Below are positions 32,226 to 41,357 of a stretch of 64,000 bases of DNA, in pieces (positions within the stretch are counted from its first letter, which is position 1; the number at the start of each line of letters is the position of its first letter). A model generated the notes under the pieces. That model saw only the letters and a program-made list of their open reading frames with translations, ran no database searches and was not told where the DNA came from. The DNA is from JAUVPB01 sp965223695 (GTDB taxonomy: Bacteria > Actinomycetota > Thermoleophilia > Gaiellales > Gaiellaceae): the NCBI GenBank assembly GCA_965223695.1, contig CBDCXJ010000044.1, positions 105,936 to 169,935 of the forward strand, given 5' to 3'. A program made the position numbers and the translations under genes.

Positions 32226-32295
32226 GCGGCGCGCGCCAATCAGGGCGGCGCGCGGGTCAGGGCCGCCCGCGGGTCAGGGTTGCGCGCGAATCAGG
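32226..32295. repeat. Four imperfect tandem repeats of 17-19 bp
   Basis: Units at 32226-32244 (19 bp), 32245-32261, 32262-32278 and 32279-32295 share the form G(C/T)(G/C/T)GC(G/C)CGCG followed by (G/A)(G/A)TCAGG. The last unit contains the stop codon of the minus-strand flavoprotein gene, so each unit carries a copy of its CCTGA end. They fill the whole gap between two convergent genes. Confidence 0.7.
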
Positions 32296-33490
32296 TGTAG
32301 ATCGAGACGTCCGGGTACGCGTCGTTGAGCACGTTGTCGCCCGCTGTTCGCGCCTTGTAGTCGATCGGATCGTGCAGCGAGAGCGTCCGGGCGTTGCGCC
32401 AGTGCCGGTCGAAGTTGTGCACGCTCAGCGTCGAGGCCGAGCCGCACACTTGGAAGAGGATCGACGAGACCTCGAGCGCGGCCTCGAGCGCGACGACCCG
32501 CGCCTTGGCGACCATGATCGCGGCGTCACCGCGCGCCTCGGCAGAAGGGTTCGCGTCGGCGTGCTCGAGCGCCGCGAGTGAGCGCTCGAGCATCGCCTCG
32601 GCCGCGTCGACCTGCGCCTGCATCGTGCCGATGCGCCACTGCACGTAGGGGTCGTCTGCGGCGCGCTCCACGCCGGCCTGGAACCACGGGCGTGAGCGCG
32701 TCGTCACGTAGCCGACCGCATCGCGCAGCGCGTTCTTGGCGACCCCGACCATTACGCTCGTGAACGCGTTCTGGGGAACGACGCCAGGAAGTGTCGCGTC
32801 GGCTTCGCCCATCGAGAGCATGACGTCGACCTCGGCGATTCGCCCGGCCGGAACGGGGACGTTGTCGAACTCGATCGTGCCGCTCGCCGTCGTGCGCTGG
32901 CCCATCGCATCCCAGTCGTCGTGGATCGTTACGCCGGGTGTCGAGGTCGAGACGAAGGCGAGCAGGACGCTCTCGGTGCCCGGGACGACGCCGTTCACGT
33001 AGAACTCCTGGCCCGCCAGGCTTCCCGTGCAATAGAACTTCTTGCCGTTGACGCGCCAGTCGGAGCCGTCCGGCTCGATCTTCACCTGGAAGTCGAGCAC
33101 GTTCTTCCCGGCAAGCTCCGAGTACGCGTTCGTGATCCAGAGCTCGCCGGCCAGGAGTCGGCGGTTGAAGTCGTCGCGCAGCTCCGGCTTGCACACCTTG
33201 TTGACCATCGCCACAGCGTGCGAGTGCACGTGGAACATCTGGCCGATGTTCGGGTCGGTCTGCGACAGGATCTCGATGACGCGGCATCCGTCGGCGTTGC
33301 TGCCGCCGGGGCCTGCGTGCTCGGCAGGAACCTGAATCGCGGCGACACCGCTGGCCCTGAGCTCGGCCATCTCGGCATGCGGAAACCGGCGCTCTCGATC
33401 GCGGGCCGCGGCCTCCTCGCCGAACGCCGCTGCGAGTTCCCGGGCCCTCTCGAAAAGGGCCTCTCGCTCCAGTGCGGGGGCCGCCGACAC
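32291..33490 (-). CDS. DszC/SfnB-like flavin-dependent monooxygenase (acyl-CoA dehydrogenase fold)
   Basis: A 399-residue protein with the acyl-CoA dehydrogenase fold: N-terminal helices, a beta domain (WITNAYSELAGKN, GKKFYCTGS, DWDAMGQRTTASGTIEFDNVPV) and C-terminal helices ending in HWRNARTLSLHDPIDYKARTAGD. The HDP-x-x-YK ending is typical of DszC/SfnB-type FMNH2-dependent monooxygenases acting on organosulfur or aromatic compounds, rather than of true acyl-CoA dehydrogenases. No flavin reductase gene is adjacent. GTG 33490 is 10 nt after a TAGACT hexamer. The substrate is unknown. Confidence 0.78.
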   Translation of the reverse strand: MSAAPALEREALFERARELAAAFGEEAAARDRERRFPHAEMAELRASGVAAIQVPAEHAGPGGSNADGCRVIEILSQTDPNIGQMFHVHSHAVAMVNKVCKPELRDDFNRRLLAGELWITNAYSELAGKNVLDFQVKIEPDGSDWRVNGKKFYCTGSLAGQEFYVNGVVPGTESVLLAFVSTSTPGVTIHDDWDAMGQRTTASGTIEFDNVPVPAGRIAEVDVMLSMGEADATLPGVVPQNAFTSVMVGVAKNALRDAVGYVTTRSRPWFQAGVERAADDPYVQWRIGTMQAQVDAAEAMLERSLAALEHADANPSAEARGDAAIMVAKARVVALEAALEVSSILFQVCGSASTLSVHNFDRHWRNARTLSLHDPIDYKARTAGDNVLNDAYPDVSIYT

Positions 33491-33500
33491 GGTGGCGCGG

Positions 33501-33506
33501 AGTCTA
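33501..33506 (-). promoter_or_regulatory. -10 hexamer TAGACT of the DszC/SfnB-like gene
   Basis: On the minus strand TAGACT ends 10 nt before the GTG at 33490, without a Shine-Dalgarno. Confidence 0.4.
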
Positions 33507-33514
33507 GATGCACG

Positions 33515-33628
33515 ATGGTCAACACGGCCTCATCTCCTGCCGATACCCCGGGCATGAGACCGGCCGGCGACCGGGTCTGGTTCGTACTCGCGATCGGGGG
33601 CCTCCTGGCCGTTGCGCCACCCGCGTAG
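33515..33628 (+). CDS. Possible 37-residue hydrophobic peptide
   Basis: ATG 33515 opens a 37-codon frame ending in a hydrophobic stretch (VWFVLAIGGLLAVAPPA) that could be one TM helix. It lies in the 200-base divergent gap between the flavoprotein and aldo/keto reductase genes. No clear -10 or Shine-Dalgarno precedes it. It could equally be chance coding in GC-rich DNA. Confidence 0.2.
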   Translation: MVNTASSPADTPGMRPAGDRVWFVLAIGGLLAVAPPA

Positions 33629-33678
33629 CGCGAATCGGCTACCGCCGCCGGCGCAGCCCGAAGTAGGAATCGATCATC

Positions 33679-33684
33679 TAGGGT
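33679..33684 (+). promoter_or_regulatory. -10 hexamer TAGGGT of the aldo/keto reductase gene
   Basis: TAGGGT ends 7 nt before the GTG at 33692. Confidence 0.4.
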
Positions 33685-33691
33685 CGAGCCC

Positions 33692-34717
33692 GTGCAAACT
33701 CGGCGCCTCGGCTCGAGCGGGCTGGAAGTCTCCGCCATAGGTCTCGGTTGCCTGAGCATGTCCGGGTTCTACGGGCACTCCGACGAGCGATCGGCCATCC
33801 GTACGATCCACGGCGCCCTCGACCTCGGTGTCACGCTTCTCGACACCGCCGACATGTACGGAGCCGGCGAGAACGAGCGGCTCGTCGGCAGGGCGATAGC
33901 GGGGCGCCGCAATGAGGCGATCGTTGCGACGAAGTTCGGCAACATCCTCGACGAGCAGGGCCAGATCCTGAGCATCAGCGGACGCCCCGAGCACGTGCAT
34001 GCTTCCTGCGACGCCAGCCTCGTACGACTTGGCGTCGAGGTGATCGATCTCTATCAGCAGCACCGAGTCGACGCCGATACGCCGATCGAGGAGACGGTCG
34101 GCGCGATGCAGGAGCTCGTCGAGGCCGGCAAGGTGCGCCATCTCGGGCTGGGCGAAGCGCTTCCTACCGATATCCGGCGGGCGGCCGCGGCCGCGCCGAT
34201 CGCAAGCCTCCAGACCGAGTACTCGCTGATCGAGCGCGCCCCCGAGGTCGAGGTCCTCGACACCTGCGAGGAGCTCGGCATCGGCTTCCTCCCCTACGCA
34301 CCTCTCTGTCGTGGCCTGCTCGGTGGGCGTGTCCGCTCGGCGGCGTTCGACACGAACGACCAGCGCGCGTCCGGGCGCTACCCGCGCCTCAACGACGGCA
34401 ACCTCGAGCAGAACCTCGCCATCGTCGCCGAGGTCGAGGCGATCGCCGAGCGCCACGGCGCGAGCCCGGCGCAGGTTGCACTGGCCTGGCTGCTCGCGGC
34501 CCGCCCGTTCGTGGTTCCCATTCCCGGGACGACGCGGACCGAGTACCTGGAGGACAATGCGGGCGCCGTCGAGCTCCAGCTCGACGCGAGCGAGCTCGAG
34601 CGCCTCACCGCGCTCGTCTCTCCCGATCGAGCCCCGGCCGGCAACCGGTATACACCCGAGTTCATGCCAACCTGGACGTCTCCGCCCCTGGCGAGCGCCG
34701 AAGGAGCGCAACCGTGA
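33692..34717 (+). CDS. Aldo/keto reductase
   Basis: A 341-residue NADP-linked aldo/keto reductase. The catalytic tetrad is visible: Asp and Tyr in LDTADMYGAGENE, Lys in VATKFGN, His in LYQQHRVD; the C-terminal IPGTTRTEYLEDN binds the cofactor. The family reduces aldehydes and ketones to alcohols. GTG 33692 follows a TAGGGT hexamer. Its stop overlaps the GTG of the molybdenum hydroxylase gene, so the two are co-transcribed, perhaps acting on one aldehyde or heterocycle. Confidence 0.88.
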   Translation: MQTRRLGSSGLEVSAIGLGCLSMSGFYGHSDERSAIRTIHGALDLGVTLLDTADMYGAGENERLVGRAIAGRRNEAIVATKFGNILDEQGQILSISGRPEHVHASCDASLVRLGVEVIDLYQQHRVDADTPIEETVGAMQELVEAGKVRHLGLGEALPTDIRRAAAAAPIASLQTEYSLIERAPEVEVLDTCEELGIGFLPYAPLCRGLLGGRVRSAAFDTNDQRASGRYPRLNDGNLEQNLAIVAEVEAIAERHGASPAQVALAWLLAARPFVVPIPGTTRTEYLEDNAGAVELQLDASELERLTALVSPDRAPAGNRYTPEFMPTWTSPPLASAEGAQP

Positions 34718-37071
34718 CCGAGCTAGCGATACCGAGCGGCAAGTACATCGGGGCGCGCATCAACCGCTTCGAGGATCCCGCGCTGCTGGCGGGCGAGGCC
34801 AAGTACGTCGCCGACCTCGTGCTGCCGCGGATGCTGCACGTCGTGTTCGTACGCTCGCCGGTCGCGCATGCCGAGATCCGTTCGATCGACACGAGCGCGG
34901 CCGAGGCGCTGCCCGGCGTCGAGGCCGTGTTCACCGGCGCCGACGTGACGGCGAACCCGCTCGTCGATCAGGTCGCGTGGACGACGCTGAGGAAGACGCC
35001 CCAGCCGGCGATTGCTGCGGAGCGCGTCCGCTACGTGGGCGAAGCGGTCGCGGCGGTGATTGCGCGCGACGCGTATACCGCCGAGGACGCCGCAGCCCTC
35101 GTCGAGGTCGACTACGACGAGCGCCCGGCCGTGACCAACGTCGACGACGCCACCGCCGATGGCTCGGCCCTGCTGTTCGACGACATTCCCGCCAACACGA
35201 TCTTCGACGAGCCGAAGACCTACGGCGACCCCGACGCGGCCTTTGCCAGCGCCGACCGCGTCTACCGACGGCGGCTCCGCTCCAATCGCTTCCTGGCCGC
35301 GCCGATGGAGACGCGCGGTGTGGTCGCCGACTACGAACGCGCCTCGGGCAAGCTCACCGTCTGGTCGTCGACGCAGTCGCCTGATCTGATGCGGCTGACG
35401 CTCTCGAACGCGCTCGGCTTCCCCCACCAGAACCTTCGCGTCGTGGCGCCGCACGTCGGTGGCGGTTTCGGGCAGAAGATGTCGACCTACCCTGAGGAGG
35501 TCGCGATGGCGTTCCTCGCGACGCAGCTGGGGCGGCCGCTTCGCTGGGTCGAGGATCGTCGCGAGCACCTCTTCTCGTCGATCCATTCCAAGGAGCAAAC
35601 GGTCGAGCTCGAGATCGCGGTGAACGACGACGGCACCCTGCTCGCGATGCGCTCGCGGTGCGTCGGAGACTCTGGCGCCTACTCCTTCAACTCGACCAGC
35701 GCGCTGATCGAGCCCTGGTACTCGTTCGTGCTGATGCCGGGCGTGTTTCGAATCGAGCATTACGAGTCGCAGGTCGTCGCCGTGCTGACCAACAAGACAC
35801 CGACCGGGGCCTATCGGGCGGTCGGGATGACGCCGGGGCACACCGTCCGTGAGCTCGTTCTCGACGAGATCGCGCGCGATCTCGAGCTCGATCCGGCCGA
35901 GCTGCGTCGGCGCAACATGGTGCGCCCCGGCGAGTTCCCTTACGAGACCTGCATTGGTCAGATCTACGACTCGGGCAGCTTCACCGAGTCGCTCGACAAG
36001 GCGCTCGAGATGATCGACTACGAGAGCTTCCGCGCTGAGCAGGCCGCCGCACGCGAGGAAGGTCGCTACATCGGCATCGGCATCAGCCCCTACGTCGAGC
36101 CGAGCGGCTTCGGGTCGGAGACGGCCGCCCAGCAGGCGGGCCAGCCGCTGCCCTCGAACGACAACGCAACGGTGACGGTCGATCTGACCGGCAAGGTCAC
36201 GGTGGCCGTCGGCGTCTGCACGCAGGGCCAGGGGCACAAGACGACGCTTGCCCAGATCACCGCAGACGCGCTCGGCGTCGCGATCGAAGACGTCTCGATC
36301 GAACAGGGAGACACCGACACGGCGCCGTTCGGCATGGGAACGTTCGCGAGCCGGGTTGCCGTCATTGGCGGCGGCGCCGTCGTGCTCGCAGCCGGTGAGG
36401 TCAGGGAGAAGCTCCTGAAGGTCGCCGGCGTCATGCTCGAGGCGGCGCCCGGCGATCTCGCGCTCGAGGAGTCGCGCGTGTTCGTCAAGGGTGCCCCGGA
36501 AAAGGGTCTCGGCTTCGGTGAGGTAGCCATCGCGGCCTACTGGGCGCCGAACGTGCGGACGGAGGGGGAGGACCCGTACCTCGAGGCGACCCGTTTCTAC
36601 GATCCGAAGGCGACGTACTCGAACGGCTGCATCGTCGTCGTGGCCGAGGTCGACGCTGCTACCGGCCAGGCGCAGGTCACGCGTGTCGCCGCCGTCGAGG
36701 ACTGCGGCACCGTGCTCAATCCGATGATCGTCGACGGGCAGGTCCGCGGCGCGATCGCGCAGGGCATCGGCGGTGCGCTCTACGAGAACGCCCCCTACGA
36801 CGAAGGCGGACAGCCGCTGGCGACCACCTACCTCGACTACCTGCTCCCGACCGCGACGGAGGTTCCCTCGATCGACGTCGGCCATCTCGAGTCACCCTCG
36901 CCCGTCTCGATCGGCGGCATCAAGGGAATGGGCGAGTCCGGTCTGATCGCCTCGCAGGGTGCGGTCGTGAGTGCGGTGCTCGACGCGCTCGCACCGTTCG
37001 AGCCCTGGGACGAGGAGCTCGAGCTGCCGCTCACGCCCGACCGCGTACTGCGGATCATCGGCCGGATCTAG
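34714..37071 (+). CDS. Xanthine dehydrogenase-family molybdopterin-binding large subunit
   Basis: A 785-residue molybdenum hydroxylase large subunit. VGGGFGQK binds molybdopterin, TGAYRAVGM stands at the active-site loop, TQGQGHKTTLAQI and KGMGESGLI (catalytic Glu) follow. The AYRAVG loop differs from the AYXCSFR loop of form I CO dehydrogenase, so CO oxidation is unlikely. Such enzymes hydroxylate aldehydes, purines or N-heterocycles together with FeS and FAD subunits; neither is adjacent, which makes this an orphan catalytic subunit. GTG 34714 overlaps the aldo/keto reductase stop; the stop shares a base with polA. Confidence 0.87.
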   Translation: MTELAIPSGKYIGARINRFEDPALLAGEAKYVADLVLPRMLHVVFVRSPVAHAEIRSIDTSAAEALPGVEAVFTGADVTANPLVDQVAWTTLRKTPQPAIAAERVRYVGEAVAAVIARDAYTAEDAAALVEVDYDERPAVTNVDDATADGSALLFDDIPANTIFDEPKTYGDPDAAFASADRVYRRRLRSNRFLAAPMETRGVVADYERASGKLTVWSSTQSPDLMRLTLSNALGFPHQNLRVVAPHVGGGFGQKMSTYPEEVAMAFLATQLGRPLRWVEDRREHLFSSIHSKEQTVELEIAVNDDGTLLAMRSRCVGDSGAYSFNSTSALIEPWYSFVLMPGVFRIEHYESQVVAVLTNKTPTGAYRAVGMTPGHTVRELVLDEIARDLELDPAELRRRNMVRPGEFPYETCIGQIYDSGSFTESLDKALEMIDYESFRAEQAAAREEGRYIGIGISPYVEPSGFGSETAAQQAGQPLPSNDNATVTVDLTGKVTVAVGVCTQGQGHKTTLAQITADALGVAIEDVSIEQGDTDTAPFGMGTFASRVAVIGGGAVVLAAGEVREKLLKVAGVMLEAAPGDLALEESRVFVKGAPEKGLGFGEVAIAAYWAPNVRTEGEDPYLEATRFYDPKATYSNGCIVVVAEVDAATGQAQVTRVAAVEDCGTVLNPMIVDGQVRGAIAQGIGGALYENAPYDEGGQPLATTYLDYLLPTATEVPSIDVGHLESPSPVSIGGIKGMGESGLIASQGAVVSAVLDALAPFEPWDEELELPLTPDRVLRIIGRI

Positions 37072-39674
37072 TGGCCAAGACCCTCACCGGCGAGCCGCTC
37101 GAGCTCGACGACGCACCGGCTCACGAGTGCGAGCTCTTCGTCGTCGACGGCAACAACCTCGCGTACCGGTCCTTCTACGCGCTGCCCGAAGAGCTGGCCA
37201 CCTCAGACGGGTTCCCCTCGGGCGCGCTGCTCGGCTTCACGAACATGCTCTTCAAGCTGCTCGTCGACTACAAGCCGCAGGGCGTCGCCGTCGCCTGGGA
37301 CACAAAGCCGACGCACCGGCTCGAGCTCTCACAGGAGTACAAGTCCGAGCGCAAGCCGATGCCCGACCTGCTGCGAGAGCAGTTCCCGCACTTCAGGCCG
37401 CTCGTCGAGGCTTTCGGCTACGTCAACCTCGAGTTCGAGGGCTGGGAGGCCGACGACGTCATCGCGACGCTCGCCACGCAGGCCGACGGTCGGGGAATCA
37501 AGACGTGTGTCGTCTCGACCGACCGTGACGCCTTCCAGCTGGTCTCGGACAACGTCTGCCTGATGATGACGCCGCGGGGCGTCGCCGACGTTGAGGTCTA
37601 CACACCCGACAAGGTGGAAGCTCGCTACGGCGTGACACCGGCACAGGTGCCCGACTTCATCGGTCTCAAGGGCGATAGCTCGGATCAGATCGCGGGCGTT
37701 CCCGGGATCGGCGACAAGACGGCCGCCGAGCTGATCGGCCAGTTCGGGTCGATGGAGGAGCTGCTCGAGAACATCGACGACGTCAAGGGCCCGAAGCGTC
37801 GCGACACGCTGCGTGAGTTCGAGGCCCAGGCCCGTGACTCGAAGTTGCTGGCAACGATGCGACGTGATCTCGAGCTCGGAATCGAGGACCCGTCGTCACT
37901 GGTCGTCGGTGAGCCCGACCGCTCGGCGCTGACCGACACGTTCAGGCGGTTCGAGTTCCGCAACCTGATGCGCCGTGTCGACGAGCTCGATGCCGCCGTC
38001 CCGGCGGCCGAGGGCAGCACTCCAACCGGCTACGAGGTCGCGTGGCGCGAGGGCCCGCTGCCCCAGCCTGAGGGCGTCGTCGCGGTCGTCGTCGAGGAGG
38101 AACGGTGCGCGCTCGTCGGGCCGGGCGATCCGGTCTCGCTCGGCGACGGCCTGAGCGAGCTCGCGAGCGCGCTGCGCGGCGCCGAGCGACTCGTCGTCCA
38201 CGACGGCTCGACGGTGCCAGCCGACGTCTGGGCGCAGGGAACCGAGCCGGCCGAGGATCACACGATCGCCGCCTACCTGATCGACCCGAACCGCTCTGGC
38301 TACGAGGCTGAGGATCTCGCCGCCGAGTACGGCGTCGATCCGCGCCCCGAGCCTGTGCCCGAGAACGAGGAGACCGCGGCGCTCGTGCGTCACGCCGCCG
38401 CCACGCTCGCGCTCACCGAGCCGCTGATCGAGCGTGTCGACTCGCTCGACCTCGACAGTCTCTACCGCGACGTCGAGCTGCCCCTCTCGACGGTGCTCCG
38501 CGCGATGGAAGCGGCGGGCGTCCGGATCGACACCTATCGCATGGGCGAGATCACGGCGCGCCTCTCTGATCGGCTCGAGGAGCTCGAGGCATCGGCGCAC
38601 GAGCTGGCCGGAGGGGAGTTCCTGCTCGGCTCGGCACAGCAGGTTGCCGGGATCCTCTTCGAGAAGCTCGGGCTCGCGCCGCAGCGCCGCGGCAAAACGG
38701 GCTACTCGACCGACGCGCGCGTCCTTCGCACCCTGCGTGACGAGCACGCGATCATTCCGGTGATCGAGGAGTGGCGCGAGTACTCGAAGCTGCTCAACAC
38801 CTACCTCGGCCCGCTTCCCGAGCTCATGTCGGAAGAGGACGGGAGGCTCCACACCCACTTCAACCAGACCACGGCGTCGACCGGCCGCCTCTCGACCTCG
38901 AACCCGAACCTGCAATCGATCCCGATTCGCACCGAGCTCGGCCGCTCGATCCGAAGCGCCTTCGTGGCCGAGCCCGAGCACCGGCTCGTCTCGGCCGACT
39001 ACTCGCAGGTCGAGCTGCGCATCCTGGCCCACGTGTCCGGCGAGGAGACGCTGCTCGAGGCGTTCGCGCGCGGCGACGACATCCACGCCACGACCGCCGC
39101 CGAGGTACTCGGCAAGCCAATCGGCGAGCTGACCAAGGATGAGCGCAACCGTGCGAAGGCCGTCAACTTCGGGATCATCTACGGGATCAGCGCGTTCGGG
39201 CTGTCGGACCAGCTCGACATCTCGCGGGAAGATGCCGCCGACTACATCGAGCGGTACCTGGCGCGCTTTCCGGCGGTGCAGGAGTTCATCCGGGCGACCG
39301 TCGAGCAGGCGGAGACCGTCGGCGAGGTTCGAACACTGATGGGCCGGCGCCGTCCGATTCCCGAGCTCCGCGCCAGCAACCGCCAGACGCGCTCGCTTGG
39401 CGAGCGGCTGGCAGTCAACACCGTGATGCAGGGGAGCGCCGCCGATTTCATCAAGGTCGCAATGGTCGCCGTGCACAGGCGGCTTCGGGCCGAGGGTCGC
39501 GCCACCCGCCTGGTGCTGCAGGTGCACGACGAGCTGCTGCTCGAGGCGCCCGAGGGCGAGGTCAGCGCGGCCAGAGAGATCCTCCGCGAAGAAATGGAAG
39601 CTGCGTTCCCGCTCGAGCCGGCGCTCGGCGTCGACGTCGGCACCGGCGTCGACTGGGCAGACGCGAAGCATTAG
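37071..39674 (+). CDS. polA: DNA polymerase I
   Basis: An 867-residue family A polymerase for Okazaki fragment maturation and excision repair. The 5'-3' exonuclease (about 15-305) has FVVDGNNLAYRSF and GLKGDSSDQIAGVPGIGDKTA. The central 3'-5' exonuclease region (about 320-480) has lost the acidic metal-binding motifs, so proofreading is unlikely. The polymerase part has motif A SADYSQVELRI, motif B RNRAKAVNFGIIYG and motif C LQVHDELLLE. GTG 37071 shares one base with the preceding TAG. Overlap with the oxidoreductase gene suggests some read-through expression. Confidence 0.95.
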   Translation: MAKTLTGEPLELDDAPAHECELFVVDGNNLAYRSFYALPEELATSDGFPSGALLGFTNMLFKLLVDYKPQGVAVAWDTKPTHRLELSQEYKSERKPMPDLLREQFPHFRPLVEAFGYVNLEFEGWEADDVIATLATQADGRGIKTCVVSTDRDAFQLVSDNVCLMMTPRGVADVEVYTPDKVEARYGVTPAQVPDFIGLKGDSSDQIAGVPGIGDKTAAELIGQFGSMEELLENIDDVKGPKRRDTLREFEAQARDSKLLATMRRDLELGIEDPSSLVVGEPDRSALTDTFRRFEFRNLMRRVDELDAAVPAAEGSTPTGYEVAWREGPLPQPEGVVAVVVEEERCALVGPGDPVSLGDGLSELASALRGAERLVVHDGSTVPADVWAQGTEPAEDHTIAAYLIDPNRSGYEAEDLAAEYGVDPRPEPVPENEETAALVRHAAATLALTEPLIERVDSLDLDSLYRDVELPLSTVLRAMEAAGVRIDTYRMGEITARLSDRLEELEASAHELAGGEFLLGSAQQVAGILFEKLGLAPQRRGKTGYSTDARVLRTLRDEHAIIPVIEEWREYSKLLNTYLGPLPELMSEEDGRLHTHFNQTTASTGRLSTSNPNLQSIPIRTELGRSIRSAFVAEPEHRLVSADYSQVELRILAHVSGEETLLEAFARGDDIHATTAAEVLGKPIGELTKDERNRAKAVNFGIIYGISAFGLSDQLDISREDAADYIERYLARFPAVQEFIRATVEQAETVGEVRTLMGRRRPIPELRASNRQTRSLGERLAVNTVMQGSAADFIKVAMVAVHRRLRAEGRATRLVLQVHDELLLEAPEGEVSAAREILREEMEAAFPLEPALGVDVGTGVDWADAKH

Positions 39675-39756
39675 CTCGCTCTTGGCATCGCGCGCCGGCG
39701 TAGATGCAGCAGCCCGGCGGCATGGGTCGGCTTCAGATCCGGAAGTGGCCGGCGGC

Positions 39757-39762
39757 TATAAT
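39757..39762 (+). promoter_or_regulatory. -10 hexamer TATAAT of rpsA
   Basis: A consensus TATAAT ends 11 nt before the ATG of the S1 gene, in the 99-base gap after polA. No clear -35 at 17-base spacing. Confidence 0.6.
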
Positions 39763-39773
39763 CCTCAGTCGCC

Positions 39774-41357
39774 ATGCAGGAGAGTTCCACGACCGCGTCG
39801 GACGCCGAGTCCGTAGACCAAACGACCGACGACTCGGTCTGGACCACGGGACCCGACGGGGAGCGCGTTCCCGACTACGACGCGACGATTCCCGAGATCA
39901 CCGAAGGCGAGGTCGTTCGCGGCACCGTCGTGCGCGTTGACAAGGACGAGGTCCTCGTCGACATCGGCTACAAGTCCGAGGGCGTAATCCCCGTCGTCGA
40001 GCTCTCGATTCGGCGCTCGGTGAACCCGATCGACGAGGTCAAGCTCGGCGACGAGCTCGACGCGCTCGTCATGACGATGGAGGACGCCGACGGGCGCCTG
40101 ATTCTCTCGAAGAAGCGGGCCCGCTTCGAGATGGCCTGGAAGCGCATCGAGGGCGCCTCCGAGAGCGGCGAGGCCGTTGAGGGCAACGTTATCGAGGTCG
40201 TCAAGGGCGGCCTCATCCTCGACCTCGGTGTGCGTGGGTTCCTGCCGGCTTCGCTTGTTGACATCAGGCGCGTTCAGAACCTCGACGAGTTCCTCGGGCG
40301 CACGCTGATCTGCAAGGTCATTGAGCTCAACCGAAGCCGAAACAACGTTGTGCTCTCGCGCCGGGCCGTGCTCGAAGAGGAGCGTAAGGAGGCACGCCAG
40401 GCGATCCTCGATCAGCTCTCGCCCGGCGATGTCGTCGAGGGCGTGATCTCGAACATCGTCGACTTCGGTGCCTTCGTCGACCTGAACGGCATCGACGGGC
40501 TGATCCATATCTCCGAGCTCTCGTGGAGCCACGTCAACCATCCCTCAGAGATCCTTGACATCGGCGAGAAGGTGCAGGTCAAGGTGCTCGACATCGACCG
40601 CGAGCGCCAGCGCATCTCGCTGGGTCTGAAGCAGACGCAGGCCGATCCGTGGCAGCAGGTTGTTGACGCGTACTCCGAGTTCGACGTCGTCCACGGGCGC
40701 GTGACCAAGGTCGTGACCTTTGGCGCGTTCGTCGAGATCCTGCCCGGTGTCGAAGGGCTCGTGCACATCTCCGAGCTCGCCGAGCACCATGTCGAGACGC
40801 CCCGCGAGGTCGTCGCGCAGGGTGACCAGGTCGAGGTGAAGATCATCGAGATGGATCCCGACCGCCGCCGGCTCTCGCTCTCGGTCAAGCGGGTCGAAGC
40901 CGATGACCCCGTGCAGCCCGCGATCATGGACTTCTCGACACCGCTGCCCGGGGCGGACGCCGACGATGAGGAAGCCGGAGCGGACGCCGCGGAGGCGACC
41001 GACGCCGGCGAGCTTGCGCCCGCCGACGAAGCGCCCGCTGACGAAGCGGCCGCGCCGGAGCTGGCCACCGACGAGGCGCCCGCGCCCGAGCTAGCTGACG
41101 ACGCACCCGCGCCCGAGCCGGCCGCTGACGCGGCGCCCGCCGACGAAGCACCGGCGGAGGAGCCGCCCGCCGACGAGCCGGCCACTGAGGACCCGCCGGC
41201 CGCCGAGGAGCCGCCCGCCGACGAGCCACCTGCTGACGACGCGGCCGCCGAGGAGCCGCCGGCAGCAGACCCGCCTGCGGACGAGCCGCCCGCCGCCGAG
41301 GCAGATCTGCCCGAGTCGGCAGGCGAAGCCGAACCCGAGCCTGCACCCGAGAGTTGA
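39774..41357 (+). CDS. rpsA: 30S ribosomal protein S1
   Basis: A 527-residue protein with four S1 RNA-binding domains at roughly 41-110, 130-200, 218-288 and 304-374 (GEVVRGTVVRVDKDEVLVDIG; GDVVEGVISNIVDFGAFVDL; DVVHGRVTKVVTFGAFVEIL), the actinobacterial four-domain form. S1 helps mRNA binding by the small ribosomal subunit. From about residue 387 a tail of 140 residues follows, almost only Ala, Pro, Glu and Asp in PADEAPA/EEPPADEP-type repeats; it is strongly acidic and probably disordered. ATG 39774 follows TATAAT. Its TGA overlaps the TTG of coaE. Confidence 0.93.
   Translation: MQESSTTASDAESVDQTTDDSVWTTGPDGERVPDYDATIPEITEGEVVRGTVVRVDKDEVLVDIGYKSEGVIPVVELSIRRSVNPIDEVKLGDELDALVMTMEDADGRLILSKKRARFEMAWKRIEGASESGEAVEGNVIEVVKGGLILDLGVRGFLPASLVDIRRVQNLDEFLGRTLICKVIELNRSRNNVVLSRRAVLEEERKEARQAILDQLSPGDVVEGVISNIVDFGAFVDLNGIDGLIHISELSWSHVNHPSEILDIGEKVQVKVLDIDRERQRISLGLKQTQADPWQQVVDAYSEFDVVHGRVTKVVTFGAFVEILPGVEGLVHISELAEHHVETPREVVAQGDQVEVKIIEMDPDRRRLSLSVKRVEADDPVQPAIMDFSTPLPGADADDEEAGADAAEATDAGELAPADEAPADEAAAPELATDEAPAPELADDAPAPEPAADAAPADEAPAEEPPADEPATEDPPAAEEPPADEPPADDAAAEEPPAADPPADEPPAAEADLPESAGEAEPEPAPES

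Noticed and set aside
32226..32295. CRISPR array
   Set aside because: Units are contiguous, imperfect and only 17-19 bp, with no spacers.
34723..36885. 720-codon open frame antisense to the molybdenum hydroxylase gene
   Set aside because: Arg/Asp/Leu-rich translation without any family motif; a shadow of a GC-rich gene in the complementary frame.
34714..37071. Aerobic CO dehydrogenase large subunit (CoxL form I)
   Set aside because: The active-site loop is AYRAVG rather than AYXCSFR, and coxS and coxM are missing.
37896..39671. 591-codon minus-strand frame within polA
   Set aside because: Antisense shadow of the polymerase domain, whose motifs A, B and C are clear on the plus strand.
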